The position numbers and the translations under genes were made by a program. From Ruminococcus sp. CAG:488 (GTDB lineage Bacteria > Bacillota > Clostridia > Oscillospirales > Acutalibacteraceae), in the NCBI GenBank assembly GCA_000434055.1, contig HF999637.1:1-40664 (forward strand): a stretch of 40,664 nt of DNA, read 5' to 3'. Position 1 is the stretch's first letter, and every line of letters starts with the position of its first letter. Below the pieces are notes generated by a model. It saw only the letters and a list, made by a program, of their open reading frames with translations. It did no database searches and had not been told where the DNA came from. Below, piece by piece: positions 32,639-40,410 of this stretch.

Positions 32639-35128
32639 ATGAAAAAGAAATTTTTTTCTTTGGCTTTAGCAGTGCTAATGATTATGTCGGCACTGCCGAT
32701 GGGTGCTTTTGCGGTTCAGGATTTACCGAAATCAATGTATACCTATGCAGATGATTTATCGGAAGAAGAAAATGATAATAAGCCTGTCGAAAAAATAAAA
32801 ATTAAATTTGTAAAACCGCTTATCAGTCTCGGAACTCCGCTTTCCTCGGCTATTGAAGTCTATGTGTTGAACAGCAATTCGGAGTGGGAGAAGGTAACAG
32901 GTTATTCTGCGAGCGGCTACAAAGCAGATCAGGCAGGTGCTCAGACAGTCAAAATCAAATACGGTGAATACGCTGTCAACTCGACTGTGTGCGTTTCAAG
33001 CCAATCCGAGCAGTACATCAATTTCAGCGATTCGGAACTTTTTGAGAAGCTTGTTGATTCCAGAGCGGATAAAAACGGTGACGGAATGATCTCTGTTGCT
33101 GAAATGGGAAGCTTAAACGGAGCTTTTGGCTTCGACGGCGTAAGCGATGTATCGGGTCTCGAATATGCAGGACCGGATTTGAAGCTTTCGGGCGATGGCT
33201 GGACTGCACCGGTAAAAGATGTTTTTGCCTTGCAGAGCTATCGCAGCATGGAAATGCTTGAGAATGCAAGAAGAAACATTGATATTTACAGCAGAATCGC
33301 TATGAAGGATTACAGAGAGGATATAAGCTATTCGTCCTCTGATCCCGAAATTGCTAAGGTGTCAAAAGAAAAGTACAAAGATGTTATTTGTACAGGCAAA
33401 GCGGGAGTTGCCACTATAACCGCTTTTTGCGCGGGCTTGTCAAAAAGCTTTGAGGTAACCGTCGTATCTGCCGACAAGCCGATGGGTGAGAAAACGAATA
33501 ACATTCCCGAATTGCTTACAAATAATTCATATAATGCCGACGGCAAATTCTATACCGACAAGCAGATGATTAAATTCAATTCAAAGGTTATTATGAACAC
33601 CTCTACTCCTGCAAGAAACCCCGATTTCGGTACATATTATCTTACGGAGGACGGCAATCTTTGGACTATTGCGGGCAAATCGAGCGTTCCTAAAAAAATC
33701 GGCACGGGCTTTGTAAAGATTACCCCAAACAATGAAATTTCCGTTTCGGGTCTTGCACTTGATAATAAAGGTAACTGTTGGGAGCTTAACGATTTTAAGT
33801 TGGTTGCAAAAAATGTTAAAGATATTAACGGTATGTGCTACCTGACAAAAGATAATGAACTCTATCGCTGTTATGATTCTATTTCTTATCAGGTAGGGGA
33901 CGATTTATTTAAAAACGTTTTGGTCTCGTCCGATGTAATATCAATTGTGAAGACAAGAACATACGGTGAATGTATCTACAATAAAAAAGACGGCACATAT
34001 TACGTCGGCACAGGTATCTATTATTCTTTTCCCATGGATGATTATAAACCGATAAAGATTTGCAGCGGCAAATTTGCAAAGGATGTTTTGTCTTATTATT
34101 CAAGCTATTTTTATATTGATGAAAACAGCGTCCTTTGGGAGATTACTTCGGAAGGTACAACCGAAAAAGTCGCAGATAATATTGAGCGTTTTAATTTAGA
34201 GCTTGGCGGCTTCCTCAGTAAAAACGGAAGTCTGTATATGCTCGGTAATGTGACTCGCAGCAACGGAAAGTATGATTTGGGCTCTCCCGTATTGACGAAT
34301 GTAAAGAAAAACGGCGACATCTGCTATCTTGACAAAGATAACAACTTATATGCTTCAACATACGGAGCTATTTATACTCTGTGCTGGGGAATCAGAGAAG
34401 GGGAAAACCCTGTAAAAATTATGACAAATGTTGTTGACTTTACAGAGTGCCACAACTATGTACTTTTCACAAGAGCCGACGGCTCGGTTTGGACTTGGGA
34501 AATGAAAAGAAATGAGGATTATTACGAAAAAATTCTCGAAGCTTCTTCCGCCGGGGATAAAATACTAACAGACGCCAAGACGGGTATTAAAATTGAATTC
34601 AAAAATCGACCCGACAAAAATTTAAAGCTTGAAGTCAGTGAAGTAAATGACGTAAATTCACTCAAGCTTGTAAACATGAGCTTCGGCGAAGTCAAAGCTA
34701 AGATGTTTGATGTTTCAATTAAGAAGGGTAATGCTGTGGTTCAGCCTGATGGTTCGGTGACCGTAAGTATTCCGGTTCCCGATAATTTTGACCGCTTTGC
34801 TATCAGTGTATGCAGCCTTGACACGAGCGACGGAACAGCCGTCAAAGTTGACGCCACTGTATTTGCCGGATATGCAACGTTTAAAACAAACCGCCTCGGC
34901 AGATTTGCAATTGTTCAAAACAGCAATGCAGTAATCGGCGATGTCAATGCCGACGGAGTTATCAATTCAGTCGACGCATTGCGCGTTTTGCAACATTCGG
35001 TCAATGTTATTCAGCTTCAGGGCAGAGCCGCTAAGCGTGCGGATGTCAACAAAGATGAAAAAATCAATCCGGTTGATGCATTGGATATACTCAGATATTC
35101 GGTCGGAATGATTAAGGATTTCAGCTAA
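32639..35128 (+). CDS. secreted dockerin protein with Ig-like and RCC1-like repeats
   Basis: An 829-aa exported protein. The signal peptide KKKFFSLALAVLMIMSALPM ends near GAFA-V. A small Ig-like domain follows (~50-120), then a single EF-hand loop (DKNGDGMISVAEM, ~144) and a Big-2-like domain (YSSSDPEIAKVS, TGKAGVATITAFC; ~225-280). The centre (~300-640) holds repeated YYLTEDGNLWTI-like units (SYFYIDENSVLWEI, ICYLDKDNNLYAS), suggesting an RCC1-like beta-propeller. The end (~765-829) is a type I dockerin with two loops, DVNADGVINSVDA and DVNKDEKINPVDA. No catalytic motif is seen, so a binding or structural role is likelier. ATG has GGAGG upstream. Confidence 0.87.
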   Translation: MKKKFFSLALAVLMIMSALPMGAFAVQDLPKSMYTYADDLSEEENDNKPVEKIKIKFVKPLISLGTPLSSAIEVYVLNSNSEWEKVTGYSASGYKADQAGAQTVKIKYGEYAVNSTVCVSSQSEQYINFSDSELFEKLVDSRADKNGDGMISVAEMGSLNGAFGFDGVSDVSGLEYAGPDLKLSGDGWTAPVKDVFALQSYRSMEMLENARRNIDIYSRIAMKDYREDISYSSSDPEIAKVSKEKYKDVICTGKAGVATITAFCAGLSKSFEVTVVSADKPMGEKTNNIPELLTNNSYNADGKFYTDKQMIKFNSKVIMNTSTPARNPDFGTYYLTEDGNLWTIAGKSSVPKKIGTGFVKITPNNEISVSGLALDNKGNCWELNDFKLVAKNVKDINGMCYLTKDNELYRCYDSISYQVGDDLFKNVLVSSDVISIVKTRTYGECIYNKKDGTYYVGTGIYYSFPMDDYKPIKICSGKFAKDVLSYYSSYFYIDENSVLWEITSEGTTEKVADNIERFNLELGGFLSKNGSLYMLGNVTRSNGKYDLGSPVLTNVKKNGDICYLDKDNNLYASTYGAIYTLCWGIREGENPVKIMTNVVDFTECHNYVLFTRADGSVWTWEMKRNEDYYEKILEASSAGDKILTDAKTGIKIEFKNRPDKNLKLEVSEVNDVNSLKLVNMSFGEVKAKMFDVSIKKGNAVVQPDGSVTVSIPVPDNFDRFAISVCSLDTSDGTAVKVDATVFAGYATFKTNRLGRFAIVQNSNAVIGDVNADGVINSVDALRVLQHSVNVIQLQGRAAKRADVNKDEKINPVDALDILRYSVGMIKDFS

Positions 35129-35144
35129 ACTAAATAATAAAAAA

Positions 35145-35175
35145 CGCGGCACGTTGAGAAAATCATCGTGCCGCG
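35145..35175. terminator. terminator hairpin after the dockerin gene
   Basis: A 9-bp perfect stem CGCGGCACG (35145-35153) / CGTGCCGCG (35167-35175) with a 13-nt loop. There is an A-run before it, giving a T-run on the minus strand. Confidence 0.7.
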
Positions 35176-35185
35176 CCAGCAAAAA

Positions 35186-35256
35186 CGGGGGGAATGTAAG
35201 CCTTCATACATTCAACCCGAAACGGGTTGAATGTAAGCCTTTATACATTCAACCCG
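35186..35256. repeat. tandem duplicated hairpin between convergent genes
   Basis: Two 34-nt copies (35186-35219 and 35223-35256) are separated by AAA. Copy 2 is a perfect 13-bp hairpin (arms CGGGTTGAATGTA / TACATTCAACCCG). Copy 1 has GG for TT in its left arm, which breaks two pairs. T-rich sequence follows on both strands (TTTGTTTATTT on plus, GTTTTTGC on minus), so it can terminate the convergent transcripts. Confidence 0.85.
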
Positions 35257-35261
35257 TTTGT

Positions 35262-36476
35262 TTATTTAATCTTTTTCATCGACTTTGTGAAGTTCAGGAG
35301 AATTATCATCAGAATCGGGAATGCGATACAGAAAATAAGGCCGAATTTCAAAGGATCCATAGTTATCGACGGGCTTGCCTGAGCCGCGTCGGAAAGGATT
35401 CCTGCTATCCACGGGCCGAACGCACAGCCGAAGTCGCCGAACATTGCAAGCATTGCGAACATTGCCGTGCCGCCCTTTGGAAAGGCTTTTGCGGAAAGAC
35501 TGAATATTCCCGGCCACATTGTTGAAGCGGAAAGGCCGCAAAGTCCGCAGCCTACCAGAGAAACAAGCGGAATCGGGACAAGCGAGGTCATAAGGTAGCT
35601 GATTATGCAAAGACCTGCGCAAAGGCTGAGAACTCGTCGAAGATTAAGCCTGTCGCCGAACGAGCCGTAAAGAACTCTGCCCGAACCCATGAGCACGGCA
35701 AACAGGCACGGACCGAGAAGGTCACCTGTAAATTTGCTGACACCGAGACTTTTTTCGGCAAAGGCGGACGCCCATTGAGCCATCGCAATTTCGCTTGCGC
35801 CGGCGCAGAGCATGAGCAATGCACAGATTATAAAGGTAGGTTCTCTGAAAAGCTCGGGGATTTTCATTTCGCTCTCGCCCTCCGGAACAGGAGGAACGAT
35901 GGGAACCCTCATAAAGGCAAATAAATTGAAAAACGGTATAACCGCCCAGAGCATAGGCATGTATATCCAGTTTTCCGTGCCGATCAATTTGATTGAAAAT
36001 GTTGTAATAAGTACAACCGAAGCCTGTCCCCAGCAATAGAAGGAATGCAGAAAAGCCATTTCTCCGGATTTGTTGCTGAGAGGTAAGCCCTCGATTATGG
36101 GGCTGATGAGCACCTCGATAAGTCCCGAACCGATTGCATATATGATTATCGGGATTACCAATCCGATGAAGTGGTTGTTAAACGCCCTCGGAAGAATACC
36201 GAGAAGGATAAGTCCCGCACAGGCAAAAGCGTGTGCAAAAACAATTGATATTCGATATCCGACTTTTTCGATGACTTTTACGGAAGCAAAGTCAATAAAA
36301 ATCTGTGATACAAAGTTAATAAGAATAAGCCAGCTTATTTGTGAATAGTTCAGTCCGAATTCGTCCTGAAAAATAACGTAAAAAAGTGACGCTAAGTTGT
36401 TGATTATCGCCTGAACAAAGTATCCCGCATAACAGGCGATTTTGGTTGAAGTGTATTTGCTGTTAGATGTTGTCAT
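35262..36476 (-). CDS. MFS transporter
   Basis: A 404-aa, 12-helix major facilitator. The N-terminal half has GYFVQAIINNLASLFYVIF and the loop 2-3 region DFASVKVIEKVGYRISIV. The second half opens after a central loop (VPPVPEGESEMKIPELF) and contains GSGRVLYGSFGDRLNLRRVL, the repeated MFS loop motif. The set of residues does not point me to a substrate; sugar or drug transport are both possible. ATG 36476 overlaps the end of the preceding gene by 14 nt, with GAGGA about 11 nt upstream; longer in-frame starts lie deeper inside that gene. Confidence 0.87.
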   Translation of the reverse strand: MTTSNSKYTSTKIACYAGYFVQAIINNLASLFYVIFQDEFGLNYSQISWLILINFVSQIFIDFASVKVIEKVGYRISIVFAHAFACAGLILLGILPRAFNNHFIGLVIPIIIYAIGSGLIEVLISPIIEGLPLSNKSGEMAFLHSFYCWGQASVVLITTFSIKLIGTENWIYMPMLWAVIPFFNLFAFMRVPIVPPVPEGESEMKIPELFREPTFIICALLMLCAGASEIAMAQWASAFAEKSLGVSKFTGDLLGPCLFAVLMGSGRVLYGSFGDRLNLRRVLSLCAGLCIISYLMTSLVPIPLVSLVGCGLCGLSASTMWPGIFSLSAKAFPKGGTAMFAMLAMFGDFGCAFGPWIAGILSDAAQASPSITMDPLKFGLIFCIAFPILMIILLNFTKSMKKIK

Positions 36477-36783
36477 TTTCGATAAGGTCCTCATTTTCTG
36501 TGTTGTTGTCCTTCCAGTACCACCAGCGGAGTTTTTTCTCATCCGGTTTCGGTGTATTGGCAAAATAAACGGCTGTTCTCATTTCATAGAGAATAACCTT
36601 ATCGGCAACATCACCGCTCTCGACGCAGTAGTCAAGATAGAAATTATCTCCCTCTTTTCCGACAAGCTGAGATGTTTCGGTGATTTCGAGAATGTTGAAT
36701 GCATTCTTTGCTTCGTCGCTGAGAAACTTAAGTTCGTCAATTTTGAAGTTCTTCGGCGTTTTGTCTTTTTTTCTGAAAAACAT
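36463..36783 (-). CDS. small acidic protein of unknown function
   Basis: A 106-aa soluble protein with a basic N-terminus (MFFRKKDKTPKNF) and a very acidic tail (KDNNTENEDLIENDNI); I do not recognise it. The middle (LSDEAKNAFNILEITETSQL, DNFYLDYCVESGDV, ILYEMRTAVYFAN) looks like a small alpha/beta domain. ATG 36783 has a clear GGAGGT 8 nt upstream. The stop overlaps the MFS gene by 14 nt, so the two are co-translated and may be functionally linked. Confidence 0.72.
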   Translation of the reverse strand: MFFRKKDKTPKNFKIDELKFLSDEAKNAFNILEITETSQLVGKEGDNFYLDYCVESGDVADKVILYEMRTAVYFANTPKPDEKKLRWWYWKDNNTENEDLIENDNI

Positions 36784-36837
36784 TTTTTATTACCTCCGTA
36801 GATGTATTTTAGCATAATTGTAAATATAAGTAAAGAG

Positions 36838-36866
36838 TTGAAATCAAAATAAAAATATGGTATTAT
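36838..36866 (+). promoter_or_regulatory. sigma-A promoter for the exonuclease gene
   Basis: TTGAAA (36838-36843), a 17-nt spacer and TATTAT (36861-36866), 33 nt before the ATG; divergent from the small acidic-protein gene. Confidence 0.72.
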
Positions 36867-36899
36867 TATAACAGCTTTTTGATTCAGAGGATGAAATAA

Positions 36900-37442
36900 A
36901 TGAAGGTTGCACAGGACTTTTTGAATACGCATGACTTTGTCATTGTCGATATAGAAACAACAGGCTTGAACTGTAAAACGGACGAGATAATTGAAATTTC
37001 GGCAGTCAGAGTGGAAAACGATACTGTTACGGACGAGTTCTCGAATTTAGTTCATACAGACAAGAGGATAAGCTCTTTTATTTATGACCTAACGGGAATA
37101 AACAATGCCATGCTCGAAAACGCCGACGATATTTCAACGGTGCTTTGCAGACTGTTCGATTTTGTCGGTGATATGCCGATCGTCGGACACAATATCGGCT
37201 TTGATATGCGTTTTATTTCGTGGAATTCGGCGTTACTTTTCGGCGAAAAGCCATGCAACAAGACCCTTGATTCATTGCTCTTTTCAAAAGAAATTCTTCC
37301 CGAGCTGAGAAGCCATAAGCTGTCTTTTTTGAAGGAATGCTTTGGAATAAGCGGAGGTTCCCACCGTGCGCTTGACGATTGCAGAACGACATATGAACTG
37401 GTCGAGATACTCAAGAAAAAGGCGGCAGGGGAGACAGCGTAA
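36900..37442 (+). CDS. DnaQ-like 3'-5' exonuclease
   Basis: A 180-aa single-domain DEDDh exonuclease, like the proofreading domain of PolC/DnaQ. Exo I is FVIVDIETTGLN (D17, E19), exo II is IVGHNIGFDMRF, and exo III is HRALDDCRTTYEL with the catalytic histidine and aspartate, so all acidic residues are present. No polymerase or helicase is fused, which points to a stand-alone nuclease in DNA repair or RNA turnover. ATG 36900 has AGAGGA in front and a good promoter. It is transcribed separately from rpsO. Confidence 0.9.
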   Translation: MKVAQDFLNTHDFVIVDIETTGLNCKTDEIIEISAVRVENDTVTDEFSNLVHTDKRISSFIYDLTGINNAMLENADDISTVLCRLFDFVGDMPIVGHNIGFDMRFISWNSALLFGEKPCNKTLDSLLFSKEILPELRSHKLSFLKECFGISGGSHRALDDCRTTYELVEILKKKAAGETA

Positions 37443-37482
37443 ATATAAAAATCGCTATTCCGCATATTTTTTTATAAAACAC

Positions 37483-37511
37483 TTTACAAACACGGTTTCG
37501 GGTGGTATAAT
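37483..37511 (+). promoter_or_regulatory. promoter of rpsO-pnp
   Basis: TTTACA (37483-37488), a 17-nt spacer and perfect TATAAT (37506-37511), giving a ~105-nt leader before rpsO. Confidence 0.82.
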
Positions 37512-37536
37512 ACTAACGTTGTGTTTCCGCTTTCTC

Positions 37537-37580
37537 GGATTACGGGTCTTACCGCAATGCGGTGTTCACCTGCCGTAACC
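37537..37580 (+). promoter_or_regulatory. structured rpsO leader, candidate S15 autoregulatory site
   Basis: Outer helix GG-(A)-TTACGG (37537-37545) pairs with CCGTAACC (37573-37580). An inner helix ACCGC (37551-37555) / GCGGT (37559-37563) sits inside it, leaving asymmetric internal loops. S15 represses its own mRNA in several bacteria through structured leaders of this kind; no exact match to a known class was established. Confidence 0.5.
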
Positions 37581-37622
37581 TGGGAGGTCGGCGCAAAATA
37601 TTATTTTAATGAGGTGAAAATT

Positions 37623-37886
37623 ATGACACAGGCAGAGAAGCAGGCTATCATGGCCGAGTACGCTCTTCACGAGGGTGACACAGGTTCACCGGAGGTTCAG
37701 ATCGCTGTTCTTACAAAGAGAATCAACGACCTTACAGAGCATCTTAAAACTCACAAGAAGGATCATCACTCAAGAAGAGGTCTTCTTAAGATGGTTGGTC
37801 ACAGACGTAACCTTCTTGCTTACTTGCAGAAAGTTGATATCGAGAGATATCGTGCTATCATTGCAAGACTCGGTATTCGTAAATAA
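37623..37886 (+). CDS. rpsO: 30S ribosomal protein S15
   Basis: An 87-aa primary 16S rRNA-binding protein of the small subunit. The family core is fully visible: HEGDTGSPEVQIAVLTKRI, the conserved HKKDHHSRRGLLKMVGHRR and LLAYLQKVDIERYRAII, ending GIRK. ATG 37623 with GAGGTGAA is chosen; upstream in-frame codons lie in the leader. Gene order rpsO-pnp is the same as in many bacteria, and the 187 nt to pnp contain two hairpins. Confidence 0.97.
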   Translation: MTQAEKQAIMAEYALHEGDTGSPEVQIAVLTKRINDLTEHLKTHKKDHHSRRGLLKMVGHRRNLLAYLQKVDIERYRAIIARLGIRK

Positions 37887-37898
37887 TTTCGGCATTAT

Positions 37899-37930
37899 GA
37901 GGCAGACAGCATTCTTTTACTGTCTGCCTC
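37899..37930 (+). terminator. perfect 11-bp hairpin after rpsO
   Basis: GAGGCAGACAG (37899-37909) pairs with CTGTCTGCCTC (37920-37930) around a 10-nt loop. There is no T-tract (TGTGTCG follows), so it is more likely a 3' stabilizing or processing element than a full terminator. Confidence 0.55.
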
Positions 37931-37958
37931 TGTGTCGATATTTAAAAAGTATCTATTT

Positions 37959-38039
37959 GTCGGGTAGCTCATCGGTTTTAGCAGTGAATCGGCAGCTTGA
38001 AACTCAAACTGCGGATTTATTGCTAAATCCTTGCCCGAC
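37959..38039 (+). promoter_or_regulatory. long imperfect hairpin in the pnp leader
   Basis: An 81-nt hairpin with paired segments 37959-37964/38034-38039, 37974-37983/38021-38030 (one mismatch), 37984-37990/38014-38020 (two G-T pairs), 37992-37995/38009-38012 and 37997-38000/38004-38007, and a 3-nt loop. It ends 34 nt before the pnp start. In E. coli a long stem at this place is cut by RNase III and controls pnp; the layout suggests the same kind of control. Confidence 0.65.
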
Positions 38040-38073
38040 GTAGAAATAAAATTTTTACAGAGAGGTATTAAAA

Positions 38074-40269
38074 ATGTTTTTCAAGGATTTCAGAAAATTT
38101 GAAACAACTCTTGCAGGACGTCCGCTCGTAGTCGAGACTGGTAAAATGGCTCAGCTTGCAGGCGGCTCATGTCTTATCCGTTACGGCGAGACTGAGGTTC
38201 TTTGCACAGCTACAATGGCAGACAAGCCCAGAGAGGGTGTTGATTTCTTCCCTCTTTCGGTTGATTTTGAGGAGAAGCTTTATTCAGTAGGCCGTATTCC
38301 CGGTTCTTTCCAGCGCCGTGAGGGCAAGGCTTCCGAGAAGGCAACGCTTGCTTCCCGTGTTATCGACCGTCCGATCCGTCCGCTTTTCCCGAAGGATATG
38401 CGTAACGATGTCGGCGTTGTTGCAACGGTTATGTCCGTTGACCCCGATTGCTCACCCGAGATTACCGCTATGATCGGTGTTTCGGTTGCTATTTCGATTT
38501 CGGCTATTCCATGGGACGGCCCGATTTCAGGCGTTTCCGTAGGCCTTATTGACGGTGAGTACGTAATCAACCCGACCGAGGAGCAGAGAAAGGTTTCTCA
38601 GATGGCGGTTACGGTTGCTTCTACCAAGGATCTTGTTGCCATGATCGAGGCAGGCGCAAACGAGGTATCCAATGAGGATATGTTCGACGGAATCATGTAT
38701 GCTCACAAGGTTAACCAGGAGATCGTTAAGTTCATCGAGGATATCCGTGCCGAGGTTGGCAAGGAGAAGATCGACTTCCCGTCAAACGATCCGTCTCCCG
38801 AGATGTTTGAGGCTATCAAGGAGTTCGCTATCGACGACGTTAAGGTTGCTCTTGACACAGACGACAAGAGAATCCGTGACGAGGCACTTCGTCCGATCTA
38901 CGCCGCTGTTCACGAGAAGTTCGACGAGGTTTATCCCGACGATATCGCAAAGATCGACGATTGTATGTATAAGCTTCAGAAGTTCATCGTTCGCCGCTGG
39001 CTTCTTGACGAGGGCAAGCGTGTTGACGGACGTGGAATCGACGAGATTCGTCCGCTTAACGCAGAGGTTGACCTCCTCAGCCGTGTTCACGGTTCAGGTA
39101 TGTTCACTCGCGGTCAGACTCAGTGTCTTTCAATCACAACGCTCGGACCTATGAGCGATGTTCAGATGCTCGACGGTATCGACAACGAGACCGAAAAGAG
39201 ATATATTCACCACTACAACTTCCCGTCATACTCAGTCGGCGAGACTCGCCCGAGCAGAGGACCGGGACGTCGTGAAATCGGTCACGGTGCACTCGCAGAG
39301 AGAGCACTTCTTCCGGTTATTCCTTCGGTTGAGGAGTTCCCGTACTGTATTCGTGTCGTTTCCGAGGTTCTTTCCTCAAACGGTTCAACCTCGCAGGGTT
39401 CAATCTGCGGTTCAACTCTTTCACTTATGGCAGCCGGTGTGCCGATTAAGGCTCCCGTTGCAGGTATCTCCTGCGGACTTATCACCGAGGGCGACCGCTT
39501 CATGACAATGGTTGATATTCAGGGTCTTGAGGATTTCTTCGGCGATATGGACTTCAAGGTTGCAGGTACAAAGAAGGGTATCACAGCTATTCAGATGGAC
39601 CTCAAGGTTCACGGACTTACTCCGGAAATCATCAAGGAAGCCCTTGAAAAGACATACAAGGCTCGTTGCTATATTCTTGACGAGATTATGCTTCCGGTTA
39701 TCCCCGAGCCGAGAAAAGAGCTTTCAAAGTATGCTCCGAAGATGCTTTCAACCAAGGTTCCCGTTGACAAGATTGCCGAGGTTATCGGTAAGCAGGGTAA
39801 GGTTATCCAGAAGATTTGCGCAGAGTGCGATTGTAAGGTTGATGTTGAGGAGGACGGCAGCGTATTTGTTTGCTCTCAGGATATTGAGAATGCAAAGCGT
39901 GCTATCTTCATGATCGAGACTATCGCCAATGATCCCGAGGTCGGCGCAATTTACAAGGGCGTTGTAACAAGAATTATGGACTTCGGCGCATTCGTTGAAA
40001 TTGCACCGGGCAAGGAAGGCCTTGTTCACATCAGCCATCTTGATGTCAAGAGAGTTGACAAGGTAACAGACGTTGTCAACGTAGGCGACGAGGTTATCGT
40101 TAAGGTTCGTGAGATTGACGACCAGGGAAGAATCAATCTTTCGCGCCGTGAGGCTCTTATCGAGGTTGAAGGTCTTGTTCCGGAGAATGAGATTTCCGAC
40201 GCTCCGAAACGTCCGTCAGGTGACCGCCGCAGAGGTGGCTTTAGAGGCGGAAAAAGAGAGCGCAAATAA
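38074..40269 (+). CDS. pnp: polyribonucleotide nucleotidyltransferase (PNPase)
   Basis: A 731-aa phosphorolytic 3'-5' exoribonuclease of RNA turnover. Two RNase PH cores are seen: the first (~15-145) includes IPGSFQRREGKASEKATLASR and DRPIRPLFP, the second (~325-460) includes DGRGIDEIRPL and SVGETRPSRGPGRREIGHG. A KH domain (~560-620) has the GxxG-type loop IGKQGKVIQKI, and an S1 domain (~628-700) has YKGVVTRIMDFGAFVEIAPG. The tail is basic and Gly/Arg-rich (RRRGGFRGGKRERK), which may aid RNA binding. ATG 38074 has AGAGGT upstream. It is complete and ends at a strong terminator. Confidence 0.98.
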   Translation: MFFKDFRKFETTLAGRPLVVETGKMAQLAGGSCLIRYGETEVLCTATMADKPREGVDFFPLSVDFEEKLYSVGRIPGSFQRREGKASEKATLASRVIDRPIRPLFPKDMRNDVGVVATVMSVDPDCSPEITAMIGVSVAISISAIPWDGPISGVSVGLIDGEYVINPTEEQRKVSQMAVTVASTKDLVAMIEAGANEVSNEDMFDGIMYAHKVNQEIVKFIEDIRAEVGKEKIDFPSNDPSPEMFEAIKEFAIDDVKVALDTDDKRIRDEALRPIYAAVHEKFDEVYPDDIAKIDDCMYKLQKFIVRRWLLDEGKRVDGRGIDEIRPLNAEVDLLSRVHGSGMFTRGQTQCLSITTLGPMSDVQMLDGIDNETEKRYIHHYNFPSYSVGETRPSRGPGRREIGHGALAERALLPVIPSVEEFPYCIRVVSEVLSSNGSTSQGSICGSTLSLMAAGVPIKAPVAGISCGLITEGDRFMTMVDIQGLEDFFGDMDFKVAGTKKGITAIQMDLKVHGLTPEIIKEALEKTYKARCYILDEIMLPVIPEPRKELSKYAPKMLSTKVPVDKIAEVIGKQGKVIQKICAECDCKVDVEEDGSVFVCSQDIENAKRAIFMIETIANDPEVGAIYKGVVTRIMDFGAFVEIAPGKEGLVHISHLDVKRVDKVTDVVNVGDEVIVKVREIDDQGRINLSRREALIEVEGLVPENEISDAPKRPSGDRRRGGFRGGKRERK

Positions 40270-40287
40270 TCAATAAGCAATAATTGA

Positions 40288-40331
40288 GGCTGTATCATGG
40301 CTCATCTTGAGCTATGGTGCAGTCTTTTTTT
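40288..40331 (+). terminator. strong terminator after pnp
   Basis: 16-nt arms (40288-40303 and 40309-40324) pair throughout, four pairs being G-T, around a 5-nt loop; seven T follow. Confidence 0.9.
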
Positions 40332-40410
40332 GTCAGTAAAATGACGTGGCTTCTTTTCGTGGAGCGACAGAAGCTGAGGACGTGGTCTCAAGATAAAAGT
40401 AAAGAGCCTA

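Noticed and set aside
35186..35256. Possible mini CRISPR array
   Set aside because: Only two units, each a complete palindrome, and a 3-nt gap instead of ~30-nt spacers; no cas genes in the window.
37899..37930. Full intrinsic terminator separating rpsO from pnp
   Set aside because: The stem is strong but no T-tract follows and no promoter is visible before pnp, so co-transcription with processing is likelier.
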